A stretch of DNA of 14,807 nt from Gammaproteobacteria bacterium (GTDB lineage Bacteria; Pseudomonadota; Gammaproteobacteria; Chromatiales; Chromatiaceae), in the NCBI GenBank assembly GCA_013041975.1, contig JABDQZ010000320.1:1-14807 (forward strand), written 5' to 3'. The stretch's first letter is position 1. Every line of letters starts with the position of its first letter. The notes below the pieces were generated by a model. It did not search any database and was not told where the DNA came from. It saw only the letters and a program-made list of their open reading frames with translations. Below are positions 1 to 6,919 of this stretch, in pieces. The translations under genes and the position numbers were made by a program.

Positions 1-1
1 T

Positions 2-127
2 GACGACATGAAAAATGCGGGTGCGAAATGCCTGAGAGAAGCTGGCCCCATGAATGCAGGCACAACCATTATTGCTTTTTTTGAAGATCCTGATGGTTAC
101 CCGATTGAACTGATAGGAAAACGTTGA
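2..127 (+). CDS. gloA: Lactoylglutathione lyase (glyoxalase I), C-terminal fragment
   Basis: The reading frame is open from the left edge and ends at TGA 125-127, giving 41 residues. The piece DPDGYPIELIG is the characteristic end of glyoxalase I and related vicinal-oxygen-chelate proteins. The Glu of IELI is the last metal ligand in that family. Glyoxalase I converts the hemithioacetal of methylglyoxal and glutathione into S-lactoylglutathione in the cytoplasm. The start lies outside the window, so the full length and the N-terminal metal ligands cannot be checked. A related VOC-fold dioxygenase or resistance protein cannot be excluded from the tail alone, although the match to the GloA ending is good. 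Confidence 0.8.
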   Translation, partial: DDMKNAGAKCLREAGPMNAGTTIIAFFEDPDGYPIELIGKR

Positions 128-220
128 TAAAACCTGATTCCAGAACTACGATGCTGAATCTGATTGGACTTAATTAGGTGTCCATTTATTCAAGGCAAAA
201 CCAAATGAAAGGAAATCATT

Positions 221-634
221 ATGTCGGATTTATTGTGTCCATTCACCGCACCATTGGTGAAGAAAGATTTTCTATGTCCCCAAGCGGATGAAGTTATTCG
301 TCGGGGAGGATCCGAGATAGCCTGTAAAAACGTGGCTAGCCATAGCCAATGCACCAAGATGCATACACAGGTGAAGTTAGCAGCATTGGCTGCGATGGAT
401 TTAGAAGATGATTTGCTTACCGTGCCTCACAACACCTTGGTAAAAATACAGTATGGTGGCTTATTGGGTCTACAGGCGATGATGTCGCCAGAAAAAACCG
501 ATAGCACCCAGGTAGAAAATATTGAAAAACTGATTGCTCAAGCTGGATCCACCTATGGGGAACTAGCTAATGTGCCACTTGAAACGATCAATGAAGCTAT
601 CGCTAATTTTAAAACCCAACGACGTCGCAAGTAA
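221..634 (+). CDS. Small four-cysteine protein of unknown function
   Basis: The protein has 137 residues. The start is ATG 221, with a good Shine-Dalgarno AAAGGA at 208-213, eight bases before it. I do not recognise a characterised family. The N-terminal part has cysteines at 6, 19, 35 and 44, two of them in CP pairs (C6-P7, C19-P20), around a VIRRGGSEIAC segment. Histidines lie at 41, 48 and 70. This arrangement could bind metal or an Fe-S cluster, but that is a guess. The middle, LVKIQYGGLLGLQ at about 73-85, looks conserved in style. The C-terminus is helical and ends in a basic TQRRRK tail. There is no signal peptide or membrane segment, so it is probably cytoplasmic. It stands alone between the gloA-like gene and a poorly coding region, so context gives no function. 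Confidence 0.7.
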   Translation: MSDLLCPFTAPLVKKDFLCPQADEVIRRGGSEIACKNVASHSQCTKMHTQVKLAALAAMDLEDDLLTVPHNTLVKIQYGGLLGLQAMMSPEKTDSTQVENIEKLIAQAGSTYGELANVPLETINEAIANFKTQRRRK

Positions 635-675
635 TAAGAGGCAATTGATCTCAGATTGTTGACCGGCTTGCTCCT

Positions 676-855
676 ATGGATGGACGGAAACGCCCACGAA
701 AAAAGGTTAAATTGGTGAACTGGATTAAATCTCAATGTGTCCAATCCCTTGATGGTGCTGATCCGAACATATATTACGATGAACTCAAGAAGGCCAAATT
801 CATTCAGGAGTCTGGGTCGGACATTACTTATCACATCCAGCGTAAAGCAAGCTAA
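676..855 (+). CDS. Doubtful 59-residue basic ORF
   Basis: An ATG at 676 opens 59 codons ending at TAA 853-855. The product begins MDGRKRPRKKVK, very basic, followed by a mixed helical stretch (LVNWIKSQC, then NIYYDELKKAKFIQ). The residue composition looks protein-like. There is no recognisable ribosome binding site before the ATG, and I recognise no family. It may be a small gene or the remains of a larger one, since the bases after it also look like broken coding sequence. An antisense ORF of 120 codons covers the same DNA but has no better support. Confidence 0.3.
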   Translation: MDGRKRPRKKVKLVNWIKSQCVQSLDGADPNIYYDELKKAKFIQESGSDITYHIQRKAS

Positions 856-1096
856 GCAGTTTAAGACCGCTTGAAATCGCACCACAGAGGAGCCTGTCAC
901 TCTCTCCAGAATCACCGATTTCTATGACCGCTTTGTAGAAGTGAAACTAACGAATTACTGCTATCTGGAAGCCAGAAGAAATTCTTGAAAATCCCCAATG
1001 ACTCTTTGTTGCCGAAACTTGCCGGTGAGTCCAAATTTTAATTTCGTCCAGTTTTTCAAAAAGCTTAAAATTGCAAATCACCAGACTATCCTTTGT
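856..1096. other. Non-coding or degraded stretch before rdgC
   Basis: No convincing gene is present. On the + strand there are short protein-like runs in different frames, for example RITDFYDRFVEVKLTNY near 903-953 and KKFLKIPNDSLLPKLAGE near 980-1032. They are separated by stops, as expected of a decayed gene or of chance. On the minus strand this is the region downstream of rdgC. The bases around 1049-1067 form only a weak, imperfect T-run/A-run pairing, and I do not call it a terminator. Confidence 0.3.
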
Positions 1097-2002
1097 TTAG
1101 TCCCTGTTTATCCCTCCATAAATCTCAACCAGGCGCTGAACAAAATTTCTCAGTTCAAGCGACATCAATGAGAAGTTCACATCAAACTGTTCAACCACTG
1201 TCTCGGTTTCGGCATTACCGGCCTCCTCCTGAATCACATCCAGGAACTTCAGGCGTTTAATGGATACATCGTCAGCCAGAATACAGGACAGTTTGTCTTG
1301 CCAGCTGACTGCCAGTTTTGTCACCATTTTTCCTGCATCAAGATGAGCATCAATTTCTGAACCATTGAGCCCATGGCGACGCAAGCGCACAATACCGCCA
1401 TCTTCCAGCGTATCGCGTAATTCACATTCGTCTTCCAGCTCAAAACCTGCGGCTGGACGCTTTTTCAGCCAGTCGGTGAGGATCGCTGAAGGTGACTGTT
1501 TGACTTCAAAAGGTTTTACCTTGAACGAGCCCAGCGTTTCGCGCATCAGGGATAACAGGTCTTCGGCTTTTTTAGCCGACACCGAATCAACAATGACCCA
1601 GTCCTTCTCAATATCGATATAGGCAAAGGTTCTGGCGGAACGGGTGAAAGCACGTGGCAGCAGGTCAACCATGATTTCATCCTTGAGCTGCATTTTTTCC
1701 TTGCGACGTACCGTGCGCGCTTCGGATGCTTCGATTTCGGCAATCTTTTCTTCCAGCACCTCGCGAATCACCGCTGACGGCAATACACGCTCTTCACGAC
1801 GCGCACAGACCATGATGCAGTTATTCACCGTATGCGTGAGCATCTGGCCATCCCTGCCCAGTGGCCTGTCCCAGCCCAGTGTAAAGCTATCCAGCCCCTG
1901 GCAGGGTTTGCTGGCGTGGGATAACAGCTGTTCATGCAGTTGCTCGGCGCTCAGGTCGAAAGATTCGGTTAAACGGTAGAGCTGTAGATTTTTAAACCAC
2001 AT
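1097..2002 (-). CDS. rdgC: Recombination-associated protein RdgC
   Basis: The protein has 301 residues, close to the roughly 303 of E. coli RdgC. The N-terminus MWFKNLQLYRL and the segment FTLGWDRPLG are typical of the family. RdgC forms a ring-shaped dimer that binds double-stranded DNA without sequence preference and limits RecA filament formation. It acts on the nucleoid and in E. coli matters when replication restart is impaired. The start is ATG 2000-2002, with a strong AAGGAG Shine-Dalgarno eight bases upstream on the minus strand. The gene is last in a run of minus-strand genes, but the 144-base gap to the sodium channel gene suggests its own promoter. Nothing appears truncated. Identification is firm from length and N-terminal sequence. 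Confidence 0.93.
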   Translation of the reverse strand: MWFKNLQLYRLTESFDLSAEQLHEQLLSHASKPCQGLDSFTLGWDRPLGRDGQMLTHTVNNCIMVCARREERVLPSAVIREVLEEKIAEIEASEARTVRRKEKMQLKDEIMVDLLPRAFTRSARTFAYIDIEKDWVIVDSVSAKKAEDLLSLMRETLGSFKVKPFEVKQSPSAILTDWLKKRPAAGFELEDECELRDTLEDGGIVRLRRHGLNGSEIDAHLDAGKMVTKLAVSWQDKLSCILADDVSIKRLKFLDVIQEEAGNAETETVVEQFDVNFSLMSLELRNFVQRLVEIYGGINRD

Positions 2003-2146
2003 GAAAAGCTATCTCCTTAATGATTGCTGTCTGCAACGAGCAGCGCATTATGAAGAAGAAAAACTTGAAGAAACAGTCTTGATTTTTTTCTATTTTTTTC
2101 AGAGCACAGCAGTTGCTCAAAATGACCGGTAAAATGGACGATAAAG

Positions 2147-2938
2147 TTACTCTTTACGTTCCAGCAATTTGTCTAACTTTTCATTTAACACGTCAATTTC
2201 GGCTCTGATTTCTGTGATGTTAGTGAAATTCTTTTTCTCATGCTCAAGCACATGATGCTCTTCTTCTTTAACCGTCGCCATCGCATCCACAATGATGCCA
2301 ATGAATAGATTAAGCACGGTAAAGCTGGTGGCCGCAATGAATGGTACAAAGAAGACCCATGAATAAGGATAAACTTCCATCACCGGACGAACGATACCCA
2401 TTGACCAGGACTCAAGTGTCATCACCTGGAAAAGGGTGTACATGGAATTTTGCAGGTTGCCAAACCATTGTGGAAATGCCTGACCAAAAAGCGTTGTACT
2501 GATAACAGCGCCAATATAAAAAACGATGAGAAGCAAGCCACCCACCGAACCCACACCGGGTAACGCATGCAACATGCCGCTTACCACACGCCTGATGGAT
2601 GTGACCGCCGTGATGAGACGCAATACCCTGAATATCCTGAAGGCACGAAGTATCGATAAACCTTCAGATGCAGGAATGAGGGCAACCGCAACGATGATAA
2701 AATCGAAATTATTCCAGCCTTCTTTAAAAAACTTCATTCGATAAACAGAAAGCTTGAGAGCAATTTCAATGACAAAAATAGCAAGACATATCGAATCCAG
2801 TGTATCCAGGAGTCCTAAAAATTCTGCGGACAAACTCTTATAGGTTTGCACACCTAAAATGACACCATTGAATACAATGACTCCAATAATAAAATTATGG
2901 AACCAACTTGACTCTATAAGCTTCTGGATTTTCATCAT
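2147..2938 (-). CDS. Bacterial voltage-gated sodium channel (NaChBac/BacNav type)
   Basis: The protein has 263 residues and one six-helix ion-transport domain, so four copies would form a channel. S1 runs about 15-32, S2 43-62, S3 76-90. S4 (95-110) has arginines at 98, 101, 104 and 107, one every third residue, which is the voltage sensor. S5 is about 132-150 and S6 about 194-218. The pore motif TLESWSM at 174-180 is the sodium-selectivity filter of characterised bacterial Nav channels such as NavAb and NavMs. The acidic tail 222-262, with EEEHHVLEHEKKN and heptad-like LNEKLDKLLE, matches the C-terminal coiled coil of this family. It would sit in the inner membrane and pass Na+ inward on depolarisation. 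Either of two adjacent ATG codons could start it, and the ribosome binding site is poor. The neighbouring cation/proton antiporter suggests a sodium or pH context. Confidence 0.93.
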   Translation of the reverse strand: MMKIQKLIESSWFHNFIIGVIVFNGVILGVQTYKSLSAEFLGLLDTLDSICLAIFVIEIALKLSVYRMKFFKEGWNNFDFIIVAVALIPASEGLSILRAFRIFRVLRLITAVTSIRRVVSGMLHALPGVGSVGGLLLIVFYIGAVISTTLFGQAFPQWFGNLQNSMYTLFQVMTLESWSMGIVRPVMEVYPYSWVFFVPFIAATSFTVLNLFIGIIVDAMATVKEEEHHVLEHEKKNFTNITEIRAEIDVLNEKLDKLLERKE

Positions 2939-2950
2939 AAATCAGGAATT

Positions 2951-2975
2951 CAAAAAATAATCGCGTACTTTACGC
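2951..2975 (-). terminator. Possible weak terminator after the antiporter gene
   Basis: Read on the minus strand, GCGTA-AAG-TACGC (2975-2963) forms a perfect five-base-pair stem with a three-base loop. It is followed by GATTATTTTTT. It lies between the antiporter stop and the channel start. The stem is short, so the two genes may still share some transcripts. Confidence 0.4.
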
Positions 2976-3014
2976 AGAGAAAATTTGTATGCAACCCCGG
3001 AATAATCCCTGCAA

Positions 3015-4187
3015 TCAGTCCCGCCGCAATCGATCTGATATTGCAATGGGAGACTGAAAGCGCATAACCACGAGATAAGTCGAGAAAAGAAAGGTCAACA
3101 CGGTAGCAAACTGGATCAGGTAAGAGCCCTGCTGTGACAGCACACCCACATCTAGCGCCAACACCGCAATCAGCAGCGAAAACTCACTCATCTGCCCCAA
3201 CCGATACCCCACTTCGTAAGAACGCTTGAGATTTTCACCAGTTCTTTGCAGCAGAATACGAAAAACGGGGGGCTTGATGAGCATCATGGCAAAGGCCAGT
3301 ACCAGTCCGGGCAGCAGGATATCGCCGATCATGTTGAGGTTGAAGCCCGCTCCCAGTGAGAAGAAAAAAATGATCAGGAAAAAGTCTCTTAACGGCTTCA
3401 GGCTTTCGGCAATAAACAAGGAGATTGGACTGGAAGCCAGCGTAATTCCTGCAATGAATGCCCCGATTTCGCCGGACAACCCTGCCAGTTGCGCCAGTTC
3501 AGCGGCTGCCAGGCACCAGGCGATCGCCATCAGGAAAATATATTCCTGGATACGGTCAAACTTCGCCAGTAGAGGTAATAGAATGAATTTCTGAAACAGC
3601 CAGGCAACACCGATAAAAGCGGGCAGGATCAACACCAGTTTCAGCATTTCCATAATGGCGGCTTCTTCTGCCCCACCCCTGCCCTGCAACAGCATCAACA
3701 GCACAATGGCAATCAGATCCTGAAACAGCAGGATACTGATAATCACTTCACCGGTACGCTGGTGATGCAGAATCGTTGTGGGTAGCAGTTTCAGACCAAT
3801 AATGGTACTGGAAAAACTGGTGGCTATACCGATCAACAGTGATTCTTCCAGCGCAAAACCAAAACCATAGGCAACGGCAAAACCAACGACTGAAAACACC
3901 AGGGAACTGACCACTGTCACCACCGTGGTCTTGCGCATCATATTGAGCAGATCCTGTGGCTGCAGGTTAAGGCCAATCAGAAACAGCAGAAAAATGATAC
4001 CGATATGGGCAATTTCCTTGAGGATTTCGGCATCAGCAATCAGGCCCAGACCCCAGGGACCCAGCAAGGCGCCGATCAGGATATAGGCAATCAACAAAGC
4101 CTGACGAGCGAACAGGGCCAGTGTAGCCACCAGCGCAGCACCGGCAAAGATCAGAAAAAAAGTGAAGACGATAGGATCGTGGTTCAT
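3015..4187 (-). CDS. CPA2-family cation/proton antiporter, membrane domain only (KefB-like)
   Basis: The protein has 390 residues, nearly all hydrophobic helices, about twelve. It matches the Na+/H+ exchanger domain of the CPA2 (Kef/GerN/NapA) family. Visible marks are LLFQDLIAI at 153-161, with the Gln-Asp pair at 156-157 typical of Kef-type carriers, GEIGAFIAGITLA at 239-251, and GQMSEFSLL at 331-339. It lacks the cytosolic TrkA-N/RCK domain of full KefB and KefC, so it is not gated through that domain. It would exchange K+ or Na+ for protons across the inner membrane, but the ion cannot be read from the sequence. I chose ATG 4187. An upstream extension would run into amrS on the same strand and adds a charged, non-membrane leader. 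A promoter-like pair directly upstream also fits this start. Confidence 0.85.
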   Translation of the reverse strand: MNHDPIVFTFFLIFAGAALVATLALFARQALLIAYILIGALLGPWGLGLIADAEILKEIAHIGIIFLLFLIGLNLQPQDLLNMMRKTTVVTVVSSLVFSVVGFAVAYGFGFALEESLLIGIATSFSSTIIGLKLLPTTILHHQRTGEVIISILLFQDLIAIVLLMLLQGRGGAEEAAIMEMLKLVLILPAFIGVAWLFQKFILLPLLAKFDRIQEYIFLMAIAWCLAAAELAQLAGLSGEIGAFIAGITLASSPISLFIAESLKPLRDFFLIIFFFSLGAGFNLNMIGDILLPGLVLAFAMMLIKPPVFRILLQRTGENLKRSYEVGYRLGQMSEFSLLIAVLALDVGVLSQQGSYLIQFATVLTFLFSTYLVVMRFQSPIAISDRLRRD

Positions 4188-4194
4188 ATGAAAC

Positions 4195-4222
4195 ACTATA
4201 CTGGATTGAATGCGACGGTAAA
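4195..4222 (-). promoter_or_regulatory. Candidate sigma-70 promoter for the antiporter
   Basis: On the minus strand, TTTACC (4222-4217) and TATAGT (4200-4195) are separated by 16 bases and resemble -35 and -10 boxes. The -10 box ends seven bases before ATG 4187, so transcription would begin at or next to the start codon. No Shine-Dalgarno is visible, which fits a leaderless or near-leaderless message. Confidence 0.4.
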
Positions 4223-4236
4223 AACAGAAAGTGTGC

Positions 4237-5310
4237 CTAGATCGCGATCGGCAGGCGTTTGCTGCCCCACTGGCCTGGTACTGACTCGATAACACCCGGC
4301 AGTTCATAGCCACAGTTTTTACAGCAGCCCTTGTCATCGAGATTCCACTGCCCCAGAACATACCAGTCACGTTCAATCAGAAGCTGGCCACATTCGGGAC
4401 ACCAGGTGCTGTCGCCTTCACTGTCATGCACGTTACCGACGTAGGCAAACCTCACACCGTTGTCCATGGCAATTTTTCTGGCTTTCGACAGGGTAGCTGG
4501 CGGCGTCATGGGCTTATCAAGCATTTTCCATTCCGGATGAAAGGCGCTGAAATGCATGGGTACATCAGGACCAAGATTTTCCATCACCCACTGGGTCATT
4601 TCCTGCAGTTCCTTTTCGGAATCATTTTCACCAGGGATCAGCAGGGTGGTCAGTTCGATCCAGACCGAAGTCTCCTGCTTCAGGTATTTGAGCGTTTCCA
4701 GTACTGGCTCCAGGTGCCCTCCACAAAGCTTGTGATAAAAACTGTCGGTGAAAGCTTTCAGGTCGATATTGGCGGCATCCATGTGGCTGAAAAAATCTTC
4801 CATGGCAGGCGATGAGATATAGCCAGCGGTCACAGCGACACTACTGATGCCCTGCTCATGGCAGGCATCGGCCGTGTCATTGGCATATTCCAGGAAAATA
4901 ACCGGATCATTGTAGGTGTAGGCCACGCTGCGGCAATGATGCTTTTTCGCGGCTTCGGCAATCGCCTGGGGACTGGCCTGGTCAGCGAGGATATCCATTT
5001 CCCGTGATTTGCTCATATCCCAGTTCTGGCAAAACTTGCAGGAAAGGTTGCAGCCTGCCGTACCAAAAGACAGTATCGGTGTACCGGGTAAAAAATGGTT
5101 GAGCGGTTTTTTTTCGACAGGGTCTATACAAAATCCGCTGGAACGGCCATAGGTGGTCAGTATAACTTCATCATTCTGCCTGGCACGCACGAAACAGAGC
5201 CCCCTCTGACCTTCCTTGAGATGACAGAATCTTGGGCAAACGTCGCACTGAATGCGGCCATCCTCGAGCTTATGCCAATATTTTGTTGCGTATTGTTGAG
5301 GATTTTCCAA
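4237..5310 (-). CDS. amrS: AmmeMemoRadiSam system radical SAM enzyme AmrS
   Basis: The protein has 357 residues. The radical SAM cluster motif is C87-x3-C91-x2-C94 in GCNLSCKFCQNWDMS, which would hold a [4Fe-4S] cluster and S-adenosylmethionine. An N-terminal cysteine set (22, 25, 29, 39) precedes it, and a C-terminal zinc-ribbon-like set (304, 307, 329/330, 333) follows. This is the layout of AmrS, a relative of pyruvate formate-lyase activating enzymes. NIDLKAF and AYTYNDPVIF are further family segments. The substrate is not established to my knowledge. AmrB and AmrA are encoded divergently next door, completing the three-part system. The start appears to be TTG at 5310-5308. No in-frame ATG lies upstream before a stop, and a GGGG run sits about seven bases before it. 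Confidence 0.92.
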   Translation of the reverse strand: MENPQQYATKYWHKLEDGRIQCDVCPRFCHLKEGQRGLCFVRARQNDEVILTTYGRSSGFCIDPVEKKPLNHFLPGTPILSFGTAGCNLSCKFCQNWDMSKSREMDILADQASPQAIAEAAKKHHCRSVAYTYNDPVIFLEYANDTADACHEQGISSVAVTAGYISSPAMEDFFSHMDAANIDLKAFTDSFYHKLCGGHLEPVLETLKYLKQETSVWIELTTLLIPGENDSEKELQEMTQWVMENLGPDVPMHFSAFHPEWKMLDKPMTPPATLSKARKIAMDNGVRFAYVGNVHDSEGDSTWCPECGQLLIERDWYVLGQWNLDDKGCCKNCGYELPGVIESVPGQWGSKRLPIAI

Positions 5311-5348
5311 TGTCTTACCCCATCACTTGATCTGAACTGGCATTATTG

Positions 5349-5390
5349 AGTATAGGTAGCTTGATTTATTCTGCGGGATGTTCATATTTA
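5349..5390. promoter_or_regulatory. Divergent promoter region between amrS and amrB
   Basis: The 113 bases between the two start codons are AT-rich. On the + strand, TTGATT (5361-5366) and TATTTA (5385-5390), 18 bases apart, could serve amrB. On the minus strand, TATACT (5354-5349) is a good -10 box for amrS, but no clear -35 is found at the usual distance. These are by-eye matches only. Confidence 0.3.
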
Positions 5391-5423
5391 ATATAGGCGT
5401 ATTAATTGATTCAGGTTAAGCAA

Positions 5424-6224
5424 ATGACATTTGAAAACCCAACTGTCAGGCTCCCGGCCGTCGCCGGTCAGTTTTATACTGACAATGCGTCGCTACTGAG
5501 CGATCAGATCCAGCAATTCCTGATGCAGGCTGCTGCGGAAGCCGAGCAGGCCCCAAAGGCCATTATTGCGCCTCATGCCGGTTACATCTATTCCGGGCCG
5601 GTTGCGGCAACAGCCTATAAAACGCTCAAACCGGTCAGTCATAAAATCAGCCGGGTGGTGATTATGTCGCCGGCACATCGCTATGGTTTCCGTGGTATTG
5701 CCTGGTCAGCTGCCGATTATTTCCGTACCCCGCTGGGTGATCTTAAAGTCGATCATGAAGCCATCAGGAAACTTGACCAACTTTCTTACGTGGATAATAT
5801 CGAACAGGCTTTTGAAGGCGAACATGCCCTTGAGGTACACCTGCCGTTTTTACAAAGTGTATTGAATGATTTTCAGATCGTGCCTTTTATTGTCGGCATG
5901 GCAACCCCGGAACAGGTTGCCGAAGTCCTTGAAATCCTGTGGGGTGATGAAGCAACCCTGGTTGTGATCAGCTCTGACCTGAGCCATTTCCATGATTATC
6001 AAACTGCCAGGCAACTTGACCATAAAACCAGCCAGCACATCGAGGCCCTGGATTATCAACATATCCATGGTGAAGATGCCTGCGGGGTCTATCCATTAAG
6101 CGGGCTGTTGCTGACAGCAAAAAGAAAAAACCTGCATGCCACATTGCTTGACCAGAGGAACTCAGGCGATACCGCCGGTTCACACGACAGTGTTGTTGGC
6201 TATGGCGCCTACATTATTAACTGA
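5424..6224 (+). CDS. amrB: AmmeMemoRadiSam system protein AmrB (MEMO1-like)
   Basis: The protein has 266 residues and belongs to the MEMO family, related to the fold of extradiol dioxygenases. The three residues aligning with the metal ligands of human MEMO1 (H49, H81, C244) are present: H51 in APHAGYIYSG, H85 in SPAHRYGF and C220 in DACGVYPL. Other conserved pieces are GEHALEVHLPFL (132-143) and SSDLSHFHD (183-191). It is probably a soluble cytoplasmic metal-binding protein acting with AmrA and AmrS; the reaction is not established to my knowledge. I chose ATG 5424, which has an AGG eight bases before it, over a TTG six codons upstream. amrA follows five bases after the stop, so the two are surely co-transcribed. 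Confidence 0.93.
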   Translation: MTFENPTVRLPAVAGQFYTDNASLLSDQIQQFLMQAAAEAEQAPKAIIAPHAGYIYSGPVAATAYKTLKPVSHKISRVVIMSPAHRYGFRGIAWSAADYFRTPLGDLKVDHEAIRKLDQLSYVDNIEQAFEGEHALEVHLPFLQSVLNDFQIVPFIVGMATPEQVAEVLEILWGDEATLVVISSDLSHFHDYQTARQLDHKTSQHIEALDYQHIHGEDACGVYPLSGLLLTAKRKNLHATLLDQRNSGDTAGSHDSVVGYGAYIIN

Positions 6225-6229
6225 TAGCC

Positions 6230-6790
6230 ATGAAGATTAGCGCACAGGAACAAGACCAACTGCTGGCACTGGCACGTGATTCCATTACCTATGGACTGGA
6301 ACATGGCAGGGCCATCAATCCCGTCATTAGCCAGTACGACGACAACCTTCAGCAAATGGCTGCCTGTTTCGTCACCCTGACGATGGCTCATGACCTGCGC
6401 GGTTGTATTGGCCATCTGTCAGCCATTCAGCCTTTGTTTGAAGATGTTGCTGAAAACGCCTTCTCCGCTGCCTTTCGTGATCCTCGTTTCCCTGAGCTAC
6501 GCGAAGATGAAATCAATCGCATTGAAATCGAAATTTCCATACTCACCCCATCCACTCCAATGGAGTTCACCGATGAAGATGACCTGTTAAAGCAGATACA
6601 GGAAGGCATTGACGGGCTGATACTGGAAGACGGTTATAACCGCGGAACCTTTTTACCGACGGTATGGGAGTCACTACCGGACAAGCAGGATTTCTGGAAA
6701 CACCTGAAAATGAAGGCTGGCTTACCGGTTTCGCACTGGTCTGACACCCTGAAGGTGTCTCGTTACCACACGATTTCATTTTCAGAATAG
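6230..6790 (+). CDS. amrA: AmmeMemoRadiSam system protein AmrA (AMMECR1 domain)
   Basis: The protein has 186 residues, essentially one AMMECR1 domain. The hallmark is LRGCIGHLSAIQPL, followed by AFRDPRFPEL and the IEIEISILTP strand. The stretch TFLPTVWESLPDKQDFWKHL near the C-terminus is also typical. AMMECR1 proteins occur in all domains of life. In bacteria and archaea they are encoded with a MEMO-like protein and a radical SAM enzyme, as here. The Cys in LRGCIG is a candidate functional residue, but the biochemical role is unknown to me. The gene starts five bases after amrB, within the same operon. A terminator-like hairpin follows directly. Confidence 0.92.
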   Translation: MKISAQEQDQLLALARDSITYGLEHGRAINPVISQYDDNLQQMAACFVTLTMAHDLRGCIGHLSAIQPLFEDVAENAFSAAFRDPRFPELREDEINRIEIEISILTPSTPMEFTDEDDLLKQIQEGIDGLILEDGYNRGTFLPTVWESLPDKQDFWKHLKMKAGLPVSHWSDTLKVSRYHTISFSE

Positions 6791-6796
6791 CTTTTA

Positions 6797-6819
6797 AAAA
6801 ATTGCCTGGAGCAATTTTT
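6797..6819 (+). terminator. Terminator hairpin after amrA
   Basis: AAAAATTGC (6797-6805) pairs perfectly with GCAATTTTT (6811-6819) across a five-base loop. The 3' arm ends in five T residues, and the hairpin begins seven bases after the amrA stop. On the opposite strand the hairpin is followed by a further T/A run, so it may also stop transcripts of the convergent DsrE-like gene. Confidence 0.65.
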
Positions 6820-6846
6820 CACGACCAAAAGGAGCCCGAAGGGTGA

Positions 6847-6887
6847 GTCTCATGGATGAGACGAATAAAAAGTGGACATCCATGTCC
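6847..6887. repeat. Two adjacent small palindromes between convergent genes
   Basis: GTCTCAT-GG-ATGAGAC (6847-6862) and GGACAT-CC-ATGTCC (6874-6887) are perfect inverted repeats 11 bases apart. Both share the core CATGGATG/CATCCATG, read on opposite strands. They lie between the amrA terminator and the end of the DsrE-like gene. They resemble the short palindromic units that recur between genes in some gammaproteobacteria, but I can see only this copy. Confidence 0.45.
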
Positions 6888-6919
6888 CAATTACATGAAG
6901 ATTTCCTTCGGAGAAACTG

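Noticed and set aside
553..915. 120-codon ORF on the minus strand
   Set aside because: It overlaps the end of the four-cysteine gene, has no ribosome binding site and reads as an antisense of + strand coding-like sequence.
2102..2118. Inverted repeat GAGCA-N7-TGCTC as a terminator after the sodium channel gene
   Set aside because: Read on the channel's strand it is followed by A residues, not T residues, so it is not a standard intrinsic terminator.
4188..4376. 63-codon N-terminal extension of the antiporter
   Set aside because: It runs inside amrS on the same strand, is polar and cysteine/arginine-rich, and membrane sequence begins only after ATG 4187.
5406..5423. TTG start six codons upstream for AmrB
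   Set aside because: ATG 5424 has an AGG at good distance and matches where MEMO-like homology begins.
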